From: Coleophoma eucalyptorum
Lineage: Eukaryota; Ascomycota; Leotiomycetes; Helotiales; Dermateaceae
Assembly (NCBI GenBank): GCA_026120035.1
Contig: JALRME010000007.1
Coordinates: 1,178,001 to 1,242,000 of the forward strand
Reading direction: 5' to 3'
Length of the DNA: 64,000 nt
A model generated the notes under the pieces. The model searched no databases. It saw only the letters and a list, made by a program, of their open reading frames with translations, and was not told the origin of the DNA. How positions within the stretch are numbered: the stretch's first letter is position 1; every line of letters begins with the position of its first letter. This document shows positions 11,408-23,823 of the stretch, in pieces. The position numbers and the translations under genes were made by a program.

Positions 11408-13429
11408 TCATCTATAACGTCTACCTCCTCTGCTATCATAAACGATCTCTCGCTCAATGATACGTTCGTCATCATATTTGTCGAAGCGCGTGCTCCTCCA
11501 GGCTTCTTCACGCTCACGCTCGTATGCTTCGCGTTCTCTCTCGCGCTTCTCCATTCTTTCTCGCTCGCGGGCGATCTGGGCGATGCGGTATTGACGCTCG
11601 CGGCGAATGCGATCAGAGAGTTCGACGAGCTGCCGTACATCATCCTGTTGTGTGTTAGTCAATATTCAAAGACGAAGCGCTGTGGATACATACGTAGCGG
11701 AGATATTCTATAACGTAGAAAAAATACTCGGTCTCCTCGAAATCGTAGCCCATCTCTTCGATGGCTTCACGGATAACAAGGTCTTTTGTTATTTCTGTCC
11801 ATAGATCACCAACACGATTTCTGGGACCACGAGGCAATCCAACTCGTCGATCCATATTTCCAGAACTCTCTTCAATGCGTTCATACTCTCGCTCATAGAC
11901 CCCTCCGCCTTCACGGCGGTTGTCTGTGCGGATTGAAATCTCCATGTTGGTGTTTTCTCTGCCCGAGCCGGAGTGGCTATCTGAGATCGAAAGACGTTCT
12001 CGCTCGCGCTCTCGAATAGGCTCACGTTCTCGCTCGGGAATGAACTTGGAACGTCTAACACCATTATATCGCTGCCAGGTAATTTCTTCCGAGCCCCCAC
12101 CAACACCATCCAATCTTACGCGTTCTGTTCCTGGTGGCACATCGACAATAGCCCAGTCCTTGGTAGCACCATTATATGCTTCTCCAATATATGCTCGTTC
12201 AGCATTTTTGCGGGCGTAATATGCGGTCTCGTCATCATCATCTCGTATATCAACCCTGACTCTTTCGCGTTCCCTTTCTCTCACTCCAAAATCCGACCGC
12301 GCGCCCACACTTCTCCTTCTTGTGAGAGCAACCTGGGTATCCTTAACCCTGAGCTGATCTCGCTCCGATTCGTAGATGTCTTGCTCTTCAAAGAATTCTT
12401 GACGCCTCCGGCGTGGTGGTTCAGGTGATAGATTCCGCGTTGTCTTCGTTATATCAACTTCAGTGTTACCCCGCGAAGTATAAATGTCAATTTCTGTTTC
12501 CTTGCTGCGTCCTACGGTTGAGCGGGGTGGTGGAGGTGGAGAAGGCACCTTTGGTCGTTCGCTCACAAATCCTGGACGAAAATTAGAAAGAGTTATACGA
12601 AAACGTCTAGAGACTTACCATGATCAATGTGACGATGATGTGTAATGATTTCTTGGTGGATAGGAGGTGCCCGCACAATAGGAGGAGGCGGAGAGGGTGA
12701 TGGGGACAGGGATGGCGGCGACGGTCGTGTTTCTTCACGTTCCACGATCCGGGTACGTACTCTCTCGGTTGGTGGAGGAGATGGAGAGCGTGTTCTCTCA
12801 ATAATCCTCTCGCGAATCCGTACTGGTGAAGGAGACCGTTCCCTCCTTATTTCGCGGGTTTCAACAACTCGCCGTGTAAGTCTATCTTGTGGCGGAGGCA
12901 TCGAGGATTCTCTCTCAAGTACTCTTTCTCTGAACCTTTCTTCTCGGTATGGCGGAGATGGAGATCGTTGAATTATTCTTTCTCGAACCACACTGCGCAC
13001 TGGTGATACCGAACGTTCTCTCCGAAGAACCTCGCGTGACTCGACAACTCTTCGTACCGGCGAAGGCGATCTCTCCCTTCGAAAGACCTCTCGTGACTCT
13101 GTCACCCTCCGCACTGGTGTGGGTGATCGATCTCTTCTCACCACCTCCCTGGTCTCGGTCACTCTCCTTACGGGAGATAGTGATCGTGGTCTTGGTGGTC
13201 TAGCATATGTCTCAGTGTCTCGCTGCCGCAACACCAACGGACCACCTTCGGCTCTGCTATAATCATCCTGTAGGAAAGCAGGCCGGGTATCACCTCGACG
13301 GCTGTAGATATCGGTTTCCTCACGCTCTCGTGTGCGGACTGGTGCTCGAACTGGCGGGGCTTCGTCACGATAGTAGGTATCTCGTTCTTCATACTCTGCC
13401 ACACGTCGAGGTCCTCCACGGACCGACAT
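11408..13429 (-). CDS. DUF8035 protein with Arg/Ser-Pro repeats
   Basis: Exons 13429-12619, 12571-11694 and 11644-11408 (introns of 47 and 49 bp with GTAAGT and GTATGT donors) join to 642 codons, 641 residues. The N-terminal half is an Arg-, Glu- and Pro-rich disordered region with many RSPSP/RSPTP motifs and three tandem 19-residue repeats (87-143). The C-terminal third contains the conserved block LWTEITKDLVIREAIEEMGY and YFFYVIEYLRYDD, which I associate with the fungal DUF8035 family, then a charged helix of ERERMEKRERER type. No enzyme motif is present. The RS-like composition suggests a nuclear RNA-related protein, but that is inference. The reading frame crosses both introns smoothly (HIDHG-FVSERP and YLRY-DDVRQ). 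The ATG at 13429 begins MSVRGGPRR, a plausible start. Confidence 0.88.
13001..13171 (-). repeat. Three 57-bp tandem coding repeats in the DUF8035 gene
   Basis: Residues 87-143 consist of three 19-residue units, each of the form VRRV-(T/V)-E-(T/S)-REV-x-RR-(D/E)-R-S-x-(T/S)-P. The units differ at only a few residues, and a degenerate fourth copy begins at 144. Each ends in an SP or TP dipeptide preceded by Arg-Ser, a likely kinase target. Confidence 0.85.
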
Positions 13430-16400
13430 TGCTTTGCGGGGAGCGGTGAAGGTCTAGCCTTTGCACTCGAAGGTTGGCGAAGAGTGATGGCGAGATAGAC
13501 AACGAGGTCGCGGGTGCATGAGGATACTTGAATACCAAGATATGCGGCTATGGGAGAGGGGATCGGGAATCAGGATGGGGTGCGGTGACTTGCAGGGTTC
13601 GCAGGAGGTGCGAGTGTGTGAGCAGTGTGGTGTTGTGTCTCTCCTCACCCTCTGCTCTTGTTCTCTTCGCATGTGGGATGACGACTAACGACGGAAGGCT
13701 TATGGAGGGGTTGGCGTGAGGTCTCTCGTTGGGTGCGATGTGGTGCAGTAAGAGTGGTTCTGCCGTGCTGCGTTGTCATACGCTGGAAATGCCTGTCAAT
13801 GCCAGACACTCCCCACCAAAAAGCCGCAGCTGCATCCCCTGTCACTTCTTGGTCCAGCCATCCAACACCCAGCCAGCCAGACTTTTCCCTTCCAAACTTG
13901 GTCACGGCTGTGGTGACTTGCTGCCCTTCTGCAGTGTTCTGATGTAATCAAGCAGCAAGCCGCGAAGAATGCCCTTTCAGAGTGGGCAAATCGCGCAGAA
14001 TCTGGGAGGGCGACTATAGCAGAGATGTTTATAATGGGACGACAAGGACAAAAACAGGACCAGAAGCCTACAGGTATTCGGCTCCCAAGGGGCTTGAGGG
14101 TTGTGTGAGGATCCCCATGACAGCGGGCTGTTCCTGATCTGATGATTTCAGTCGTACTCAGCTCAAACTCAACTAAAATCCAGTTTCAGCCTAATCTTTT
14201 GGGTCGCAGGTCGCAGGAATCCGAGTGGATATCACGTGCTTCAGAGTGTGCCTTGAAGAATTCGTACTGTTTCCTGACAAGGAGCATGCCTCTTCACCGA
14301 GTCACCGAATAGTGCTCGCACTATTGGGCATTTTCTTCTTCTCGCTGTCTTTGCCGCAATGAAATCAACGAAAACTATCCACTTGCAGATCTGGAGAAGC
14401 TCACCGACTGGCCCGCTCTCCACAGTACTTCACTACAGTAGGAATCGCATGTTCATGCAAGCAAAGTCTCATCCAAGCCTTGGCCCCGCTGCCAGTCGCA
14501 TAGCCCTGCGGCGTGATTTAGGAATGAACGATTCCACAAGGGTGCTGCGTCCTAGCTGAAAGCACACAATATACAACAGAGGGCAAGGTAAGCGTATGTA
14601 GTTAGGCAACATAAGATGAACTTGCTTAATACCCAAGCATTTATCCTTCCGGCCTTTCTCTTCTAGACCACAAACCTCGGCCAGAATATTGAACATCGAG
14701 CATGTGTGTCTCTTCTGCTCTCTCCACCAGTTTCGACATTTTGATACTTCTCGCGCTTGCATTATTGTAACCAGCTAGCCAAATCCTCCTCAACCCGGGA
14801 ATATGAATGATATTCTGTAGGGTATTCATTTGTCCACGTGCCAAAATACGGAGAACTAGTTCTTGTCGAGCTGAATTGAGCCGAGATATATCCCTACAGC
14901 TAGCGAGCTGTGAGACAACAGACTTAATCGAAGTCGCTCCACAGAAGAGATTTAGCAGAGCATTTTATAGGTGTAATGATAAATCTACCAAAGATATTAC
15001 GCAGAACTAACGGCTCCATAGATTTGGACTTTCAATCACGCCAAGAGCGGATGAAATATCTGTGCCATAGTCGTACACTCGTGAACAGAAATACTGAACT
15101 GAGGGGGGGGAGGGGTCTATCCCATGATATCCAGGAGAACTTCGAAAGAATATTTTCGATCTATTAAGGTTGGTAGAGATAAGCAGCATGGAAAATGTGA
15201 GCAGCCAGATGATTCTAGTCCTTATGGGAAGAGTTTGATAAGCATACCGCAAACCTGTCAGGGAGGCTTATAGAGCTGACCAAGAGACTATGTTCCTACG
15301 GGACTCCCTGGAAGCTGAGAATCCAGTATATCAGAAACCTAACAAATAAAAAGTGGTACGGTCTTTTGATGATGTTATCAACACGCTTCTTGTCGCCTTT
15401 TCAATACAGCAGACTGCTGATGGTGGCTCCAATCTTTTAGCTCAGAGCGCTTTCTGACTGATCTAGGACATTGGAGTTCTCTCCTCACAGGCAGTAAAGA
15501 TTGGTTTGTATTCATTATGATTGCTAAATTCTTGTGGGGAAAAGCATAGGAACAGGCAGGTCAAAACCGCCAGCCAGACCCTTTCGCCACGATCGCCACC
15601 AATAGAGGCGGCCCTGGATTCTTCGGCCTGATTATGGCCATGTAATGATTAGAGCCATATTTGGCACTATTAACCATTATCGTAGTGCCAACAGTCAATA
15701 TCTTTACTGCTGTGCTGACAATAATCTAGATTCCCACGCCATTACTGCTTGAAGTTATTTTCTGCTTCAAATCTATATTGCTGTGTTCGAATGCATGAGG
15801 AATTAGGTCAGGAATTATGTGGGAAGTGCGGTACACCCTTCAGAGGTGATTACATACGTAAACATGGATAGATCGTAAAGGTGTCAAGGGGACATTTTGG
15901 GAAAGGACCAAAAAGAGTCGGATCTTATTTGCTTTATGATTAACTTATGCATATTCTTTATTTTTATAGTTTCAAGTTTGGCTTTTACGGAAGAGCCTTG
16001 GCTGAAACGTATCGCTATGTAAAGGTTTATAGGTGTTTCATGATCCCGAATGCTTTCAGAATGTCTCCGCTGAAGTACATGTATGCCTGGCCATCAACCC
16101 GCTGACATCAAGTCCTTGCCTACCCACGACACCCGATCTTCCCACCACATTATGGAATTTGCTACAATACTCTCTTCGGAATCAGATTATGAGTTAAAAT
16201 CCTATCAAATGAGTAGAAAATCGGAATACAGACCCAGGAAACCAGTCATTCCAGAGCAAGCGAGATGGGCCAAACAGAGTTTTGTCCTACATCGCCAATA
16301 TCACTAAACAAACACATCAGAGCCAAGGTCTAGAACAGCTCATATACCCAACATGATAAGATTCAAGATCCACAATCTTAAATTCCCTATCCATCCTCGT

Positions 16401-17894
16401 GGATTCTCCATGCAGATACTAATCCGGCGACAGTTTCCTCAGTAAATTGTAGGACAGAGTAGCTTCACAACCGGTTATCCAGCCACCTCATCTACTATGC
16501 TGAATCCGGCCCCTTCCATTACAGACTGTTGCACATCGCTGTATTTTGTCAACAAGTACCTTTTCCCTCACTTTTGACATCTGAATGTCCGTTCCTCCAC
16601 CAAAACAAGTCCTTCACATGCCAAACCTGGCCTCTCGGCCCCCCAAAACTCGTATGTTTTGGTACAAGTGCTCGGCTTGCACCAACAACAGCTGGTATCC
16701 GGCATCTGAGATCCTCAAGCTTCGTCCTAACCAAATCCTCTCCCACGAGCCCGTTTCAAACCATGGAAACTTCCTTGGCTTGCCTCCATCAAAATTCAGT
16801 TGCCCTTCGGTGGATGGATCCCTTCGCTGGTTTGGCCGCTTGTTGTGATCATCTCGGAGATTAAGCGGCGATGTGCAACAAAACAAGCCTCGTTTGCTTG
16901 CTAAGTCGCTCGTTGCGGATGGACAATGGATAACGGCTTTTCTCGTTTGCATGGCGGGATGGGCGGTGGATTGTGTGTGTGTTTTGGAACGGCGCTCCCA
17001 TGGTTGTGTTGGAGCTAGGGGAATTATGCAAGTTCAGATCTATGCTGTGAATATTATAAGGAGGCATACTTGCATATGAAGTCCTTTCGTTGTTTGCCTT
17101 GCATATACATATGGTTCCTCATACCTATTCTTGGGTATGTTACGGCAAGAATGTGATCTTTCATTCAGGCTTGGAAAGATCAAATTCCTCCTAAATGGAC
17201 AAGTACCTGGCCAGGTATTAGGTCAAGTATCGTACCTAGACACCATCAAATTCCATAACTTGCGTCAGAACTTTGATTCGATCTTAACATGTACGGAGCG
17301 AGAATCAAGACATTACTACTCAGAGAAAGACATGTTCATATTCTTATTCTTCCACACAAATTAATAGTGGTATTCTGCTATAAGATCCGGGCCTAATTTA
17401 CTTATGAGGATATATCTAGTACCTGGAGCATATGATCTCAATAAGATTGAGTTATGCTGGAGAGAATCTGATACCTTGACAAATTCCTGCGAAATTAAAG
17501 CGTCTGCAAGACATCAAGTGCACTTATAGAACTCAACTGTAAATACCAAGTAGAGACTACGTAGGTAATCAAGAAGGCTTTGAGAATTTACATTTTCTGT
17601 TTTGGAAATCGGAAATCAGTGTCATGGTTCACCCATTTTCAGCGATGAATATGATAGCTCATCGTCGCTTAAATGAGGTTATAACCTTCTGCAAGGACGC
17701 AAATGGAGGTGGGCACGAAATAGAGACGATAACATAATAGCAGTAAGACCAAGAAGATAGGGCATGATGATTTGACTAACTGACAAGTAACGATGAATTT
17801 AACGGTGTCAAGTATTCTCGGCCCAGAACACTGGTTCGAGTTGGAATTGGTAGCACAGAAAGGGCATGACCAGTCTACTGCGCTGGACTCCAGC

Positions 17895-17925
<31 letters not shown>

Positions 17926-18037
17926 TCATCATCATCATCATCATCATCATCATAGCAATCCATCCAACATCCCTTTACCTGTTGCAGCTCAGTTGCTATT
18001 CATATCTGTCTGCAAGCACACCTGCACATCCAAAAGC
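13430..18037. other. Long gene-poor stretch
   Basis: About 4.6 kb without a supportable gene. The left end is the promoter of the minus-strand DUF8035 gene. Frames around 14470-14840 and 16530-16950 are open on both strands for 60-110 codons but show no family resemblance, and I leave them out. From about 15150 to 17700 the sequence is AT-rich. A composite trinucleotide microsatellite sits at its right end, just upstream of the next gene. Confidence 0.45.
17894..17953. repeat. Composite microsatellite (CAA)10 then (CAT)n
   Basis: About 30 bases of CAA repeat pass directly into about 30 bases of ATC/CAT repeat. It ends about 85 bases before the start codon at 18038, so it probably lies in the promoter or 5' leader of that gene and would be length-variable between strains. 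Confidence 0.95.
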
Positions 18038-18673
18038 ATGTTCAGCGCATTGCGCAGAGCAGCAGAGAAGAATCTCGATTGCAAACTGGAGTTCAGAAAT
18101 CCATCGAGTCCATCCTTGACTCCGGCCCCAGGCACCACCCGATCAGTTCATAGATTTGGAGGACTGGAGTACGACTTCGGAACTCTTTACACCACCTTCA
18201 TCTTGCCAACCACGTCAACAAAGAACAATCTCGAAGGTTCACAATCCACCATGACTTCCACCCTCGATTTCATGAGCAAGGATCGTTGCCAGTGCTGCCC
18301 AACTCCCAACATGCCAAACCGCCATGTACACTTCGCCAAAGAGCTCATTATCAATAGAAAAGAGCCCACAAAGCCCACAGAAGGAGATCCCGCTTTGCGA
18401 TCAAAACTTCGTAAGAGAGAACTCGGTACTGAGGTCAAGACCACTCTAGGCACCGAGATACAAGTTACAGAAGAAGTCGCAGAGAAGCTGAAGTGTGCAG
18501 CTGAGCTCGTGTATCGACGCGATCTGAGGCGCTTTAACAAGCCGCGTATTATGAGAGGTGTGAAGAAGGGGACGAAGATGCCAAGTATCCATCCAGGGAA
18601 GCGAGGGAGAGTTACTGAGGGCGTTGCAGGTGTCGAGATGGGCGAGGGTGAGGAGCGAAAGATGCAGGCCTAG
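18038..18673 (+). CDS. Hypothetical protein, 211 residues
   Basis: Single-exon frame of 212 codons. The frame is open from 17993, but that start is TTG; 18038 is the first ATG (AGCATGTTC). The protein begins MFSALRRAAEKNL, has a middle containing SKDRCQCCPTPNMPNRHVHF with a CxCC cluster, and a basic, Lys/Arg-rich C-terminal half. There is no signal peptide or membrane segment, and I do not recognise a family. Length and mixed composition favour a real gene, but without a domain it could be a chance frame. The nearest genes are more than 2 kb away, so context says nothing about its role. Confidence 0.55.
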   Translation: MFSALRRAAEKNLDCKLEFRNPSSPSLTPAPGTTRSVHRFGGLEYDFGTLYTTFILPTTSTKNNLEGSQSTMTSTLDFMSKDRCQCCPTPNMPNRHVHFAKELIINRKEPTKPTEGDPALRSKLRKRELGTEVKTTLGTEIQVTEEVAEKLKCAAELVYRRDLRRFNKPRIMRGVKKGTKMPSIHPGKRGRVTEGVAGVEMGEGEERKMQA

Positions 18674-20828
18674 AGGAGAGATGGCTGGGAAGAACGATTA
18701 AAGCCCTAGGATTTTACGAAAGTGACATCTCGACTATCCCTGAATCTTGAGTGGTGGAGAGATCTGCTAGAAGCTTCCCATGGGAGTTTAGATATTGTCA
18801 ATGACAGCGAGAAGCAAGGAAACGAGAAAGTATTAATGTAAGCCTCTTACATTGTGAATGGTGGGCCTTGGCTGATTATCTCTCACAGCAACTGGAATAG
18901 TCCTCGATGAGCTTAGTGCATGATGTGGAGCAAGTGGGCACAGGGAAAGACCTTTGTTGGATTACTTCACAGGACACGATAAGAACAAATCGAGAACGTA
19001 TCACACTGAACCACTGGCACAGTCTTGGTGAACCTGAGAGGTAAATAAATATCAGCGGATTTCCTCATACACTTGAATTTAAGGGATTTTAACGATTGGA
19101 ACATGGAATAGTCTCCAAAATCTTTTTGCATCCTAAGACGTGAAGTGTTCGTTGAGTTCAGCTAGACAGCGCTTGGTACCTCATTTAGCATAAAGTGCAA
19201 CACAACCATATATGCCTACAAAAATATGATGGCGTAGAATGGCAAGGATCTCGGTCTATTTAAAACCACAAAGTCTACTTAAGCCACTCAAGCAGCCTTT
19301 CTTCCGGTGTCAGCCACCTTGTAGATCTCATGAACCACGGCGTTATTTGACTAAAGACTGTGACTGGCTGAGCTGTAATAAGCATTAAAGGTTAGCCATG
19401 CAGTCAAAATGCCCCTGGCTCTTTAACAAAAACTCCGAAGAAGCTCCTTTGCAGGAACCACACTTCAATCGATTCCAGGTAGGTCTTAAATTCAACAGGG
19501 AGAAGAAGTTAAGCGATAGAAAACTAAGAAGTGAAAGAACAGCAGCGGTACTTCATTGCAAAACAAGTAAATATGTAAAGAGAACAACAAGGATAACAGA
19601 CTGTGCTTTTCATGAAATGACTACAAAGCATGGACTGTAGAAGCCACTACGAGCTTCCTTTAATATATTTTCTAACAATTTCTTTCATTTTCGAGACTGA
19701 AGCAAGAGGAGCTTCCTGTACAATGCCAGACTTGAAGCTAATGGAAAACACTCTGTAAATTAGTAACTTCTATCCCAGTCTTTTTGCCTCGATAGGAGAT
19801 TCTCTTCGCAAGGGTTCCGTGTTACATGTACGATACAGAGCTTGGAGACAACAAAGAGAAATGTGATCAAGTCTAACCGGCCTTCCTGCAGACCGGAAGG
19901 GAGATACGAGTATTCTTGAAGATGGCGTAGCTGTGTTGGAGTTGACACTGAACTGGAGCTCTGAGTTTATCTAGGCCTTAGGCTAGCATCTAGGAGTCCA
20001 AGACGGATGGACATGACCAGCAAGATGCTGAAGAAGCCCCGTGACACAAACAGGCAAACAGGCACACAAGCGTGAGACAATCGGATGAAGAAAAGCAGGA
20101 CGAGAACGGAACTGGGCACAGATTGCCACCAGCCACCAAGCCTAATAGGCTAAAGCAGATTTAACCTCAGGTGCAGAAATGAAGCTATCCCCAATCCATC
20201 GCCAGCTCTGCAAACTCGCTTGGGTGGAAAAGCTGGCACGCCCCACACTTCCCGCCCAGATCGCCCTGACCCAATGAAACCCCCGCTAAAAAGTTGGCGA
20301 GGAATCCCGTGAGCCCCCTGGTTTCGCATGATGTCATACAACCACACACAACTGGGCGGGATCACCCTGGAATCTTTGACTGGGCTGGCGGGAAGGGAAT
20401 TGGTTGGTAGCGAGTGACCACATTGATTGTTCCTCTGATGATGGCGGGATGGGATGAGTTGGTCGATGATAAGGGCGAAGGAAGGTGGTGTTATATACCA
20501 GGTTGTCAAGCGTGAGGTATTCTAGAATGTTACTTTCCTTCTTGCTCTTACTCTTTCATCGCCGTTGAAGATCCAAGCCAACAAAGAAACGACAGCACCA
20601 TATACGATACATCCTCGTCAATACACAACCGCACAACGGGATCGCAATCAATTCCAAACCAACACGCCTCAGGGCCCCTTTAACCCTAATTCTACAACAT
20701 CGCCCCTCCAGCGACCAGCTACCAGCTACAAGCTGTTACATCACCACCTCCAGGTTTGAGCATCGCATACGCTGCTCCCTATAACCCAGCACGAGCCATC
20801 CAGCTTCGCGCAAGCACAACCAGCAATC
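18674..20828. other. Intergenic, no gene recognised
   Basis: AT-rich sequence with many stops in all frames up to about 20000. The last 300 bases hold the promoter of the MARVEL gene, including a pyrimidine-rich run (about 20523-20560) of the kind often found just upstream of fungal transcription starts, and then a C- and A-rich leader. Confidence 0.5.
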
Positions 20829-21473
20829 ATGGGCATCCTAAACGGCATTGAGCTCACGCTCTCCTACATCCTACACTCTGTCTTTCGCTTTTTCCAACTT
20901 GTCATGGCCCTCACGGTCTGTGGCTTGTATGGCGTCGATCTGAACAAGGCGAACAAGGAGGGGAAGTACAGCGATGGGAAATGGGTATGTCACCTACCGA
21001 ACTTGAGTCCTCCATGATTATATCGCAAATATGTGGAGCACTAGAGATAGCATGATGCTAACTGAGTTGTGAGGTAGGTCTTCGCTGAAGTTGTCGCAGC
21101 GCTCTCCGCGTTCACAGCGTTGCTGTACATGATTCCATTCTTCATGCGCATTCCAATGCTGTTCGTATGGGACACGATCCTGTTTATCCTCTGGATCGCA
21201 CTGTTCGGTCTATTCGGAAACGTATGTCTTCGCCCCCCTCCCCACAATCCCCATCCGCGTGGCAAGAGAGCGTCATGCTAACAAACTTCTGACATACAGA
21301 TGTACATTAAAGAACATGCTGAGGCGGACGCAGGGATCCATCGGATGAAGAATGCCGTTTGGGTCGATCTTGTAAATGCCCTGCTCTGGCTCATCTCTGC
21401 AGTGGGAATGACGATTCACTGGGTCAAGAATCGCCATAATCGCACCAGGTTCACTGGACGTGCTACGGTCTAG
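20829..21473 (+). CDS. MARVEL-domain-like small membrane protein
   Basis: Exons 20829-20984, 21078-21221 and 21300-21473 join in phase 0 to 158 codons, 157 residues. Both introns (93 and 78 bp) start GTATGT and contain GCTAAC. Four hydrophobic helices are seen: about 11-33, 54-73, 80-98 and 120-140, with the loop DLNKANKEGKYSDGKWVFAE between the first two, and a short basic C-terminus. Size, four helices and this loop match fungal MARVEL/non-classical-export-like proteins (PF01284). These sit in the plasma membrane or secretory membranes and are linked to membrane domain organisation. The assignment rests on topology and overall look rather than a catalytic motif. The gene stands alone. Confidence 0.82.
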
Positions 21474-23823
21474 ATCAGGACCGGACAGACGGATGAGGTT
21501 GCATCCCTACAGAGTGTGAATGATGAAATGATGATGGAAGAGGCGAGGAATATGGATCATGGATCATAGATCATGAGATATATGATAATCGCTACAGGAA
21601 AGCTGCGCTTTCTTTTTCTTTTCTTTTCTTTTTCTCGTACCGAGGACGCGTAGGAGGCTTTCTTGACAAAGCAAAAGGGACGACGGGAGAGCGAATACCC
21701 ACATTGCAGCGAAACAGGTTTTTTATTTGCTTAACTTAAACAGAATATGAAAACATGTCACTTCATATCTTTTCCTCTTCCTTGCTGTGCTGTGCTGTGC
21801 TTTACTCTAGAGGTTGTGGATATGGCAATATTTTCTTTCCAGGCAGCTGGTTGAGTCAGGTACGAACATGTTTGCAGAACATGCTTGAGTTTGTTTAAAG
21901 TAAAGGAACAAAGATACAACGTAACGATGTGCAGTTTCTTCTGCTTCCTGCCTTGAGTAATCACGGAATTCTTCGACCTTGCATATATCTAAGGCAAGGA
22001 ACGCCTTCTCCGTGGAAAAGTGGTAATGAAAAGTGGTAATGAGCCAAAAGCTCTTCCAGTTTCAGCTGCAAGCAGTCAGGCAGATAAGGTACCGGTTCTA
22101 TCCCTACCTTCCCGCGCTGACCTACTGTGCTTGCGTTCCTAGTCGAGGCTTGTGTGGGCTTAGACAGCATCGAGGGATGTGGCATAGGGCGACATGCGTA
22201 ACTTTATCCGTGAAGACAACCACTTAGACAGCCAAGCGGCAGGTCAGTCAGGCTCAGGGTCCACACCTTCTTCCGATCACGTCCCTGTCGTGGTGGTGAA
22301 ACAATGCTCATCCATGGCCCGCCCGCCCCGTAGCTTGCAGCTTGGGCTGCGGGTTGTCTTTGTACAAGAAAGATAGTCACAGGAGTTGCTTTTTCTTGGG
22401 ACTGTACATCGTACGTACTCTTGTGGTAGGGATCCGCACGTCGTATCGTCGGATGTCGATCTTCGGGAGGCGATGCTCGGCTATGTATTCCGTCTCACTC
22501 TATAGCCTTATGGTTGGTGTCAAGCGGTGCCTGAGGTCAGACAGCCTCAGCTTGTTTGATGTCGGAGGACACGCGGAGAACGGGGAGCACGGAGGGGTGC
22601 ATACAGCGGGGAATTGATGAGCATAACTATTGACTTTCAGTTTCAGGTTTTTTTTTTTGGGCACTGTACTGAGTCGGAACCAGAGATTGAGTCGGCTTGT
22701 GCTTTTGTCCGGAGGGGATTGTCATCGTGGGCGTAAACGTGATGGATCAACGGGCTGAGCCTGACAGTTTGATGGTGCGTGGCAGGGAATTTTTTGACTT
22801 GGGGTAATGATATACGTACGTCGTTTTGCATGTGAGTGACTGATTTCATCTGTGTTCGCACCAACAGCCCAATCAGCTTGGCCCTCCAGCTGGCGTCCTC
22901 CTATCGCTGTTTAGGCCTTGTCACTTGTTCCAACAGCCTAAGAGGAGAGAGAATGGAAAGACAAGATGCTGATCTTATTCTCCGTATGTTCTATGTTATG
23001 CCCTCCTGGGCTTAAGGCGCGGGTGTTATCGAGATGCAAGAATAGATCTGATGCTTATCGGCGTGAGAGCGTTTAAATCTTTGTCTTGCTTCTTTTGCTC
23101 TGTTTTTTTTTGTTTCTTCTTCCTCTTCTTCCTCTTGTCCTTGTTTTCCTTTGACCCTGCTTTGAAAACATTTGTGGTGACTCGCTTCGCCGCTCCTTTC
23201 TAATTTCTCTTCCTCAACCCTGACGAAAAGAATGAAGGAAGCTAGTATCAACTGTCCCTCAATAGCCTCGTATTATCGACAACAATGAGGAAGGACCTCC
23301 TGTCATTTCCACATCAAACTCAAATCGACCTGTTGGAGTAATCTAAATCCAGCACGCAAGCAACAACCATCGAGAGATTCCCCTCCCTGCTTCTCCCGAC
23401 ACTCCTCCACGGACGACTCTCCTTGCCAGAGATCTCCACCGCCTCTTCACAGACGACATCATTTCTCCGTTTGCACGGCCAAGCAAAGAATCGCAGGCAC
23501 GCAAGGTGACACGCTTTGCAGCAAGCAAAGCGAGGAAAGCGAAGCAATTGGAAGCTGGATTGATGAAGCATTGCCTGATTCGGCACCATATCCGAAATCT
23601 CCCCACCGGCATCTGTCTCGACGTCTCCTCACCTCTTCTCTCCAGTCTCCACAAGCCGTTGCGCAGACAAATTGGAAGCCACTACCTAGCGCTCCACTCT
23701 CCACACTTGAAGATTAAAAGTGCATGTTCTCTTTCCTTCGAGAATTGCGAGTCGAGTAGGCGCCCAAAGCAAAAAGCAAAGAACAGGCCAAGCGAGCCGG
23801 CGCATAAGATTCATTCCATCATC
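21474..23823. other. Intergenic, no gene recognised
   Basis: Contains 3' flank of the MARVEL gene (with a TTTTC/CTTTT-rich stretch near 21610), then about 1.5 kb without protein-like frames, and from about 23300 the promoter and leader of the next gene. The frame of that gene stays open upstream of 23824 back to about 23506, but composition upstream is not convincing. Confidence 0.45.

Noticed and set aside
16529..16952. Overlapping 65-112 codon frames on both strands near 16.5-16.9 kb
   Set aside because: Open on both strands at once, no domain and no splice partners; treated as chance frames.
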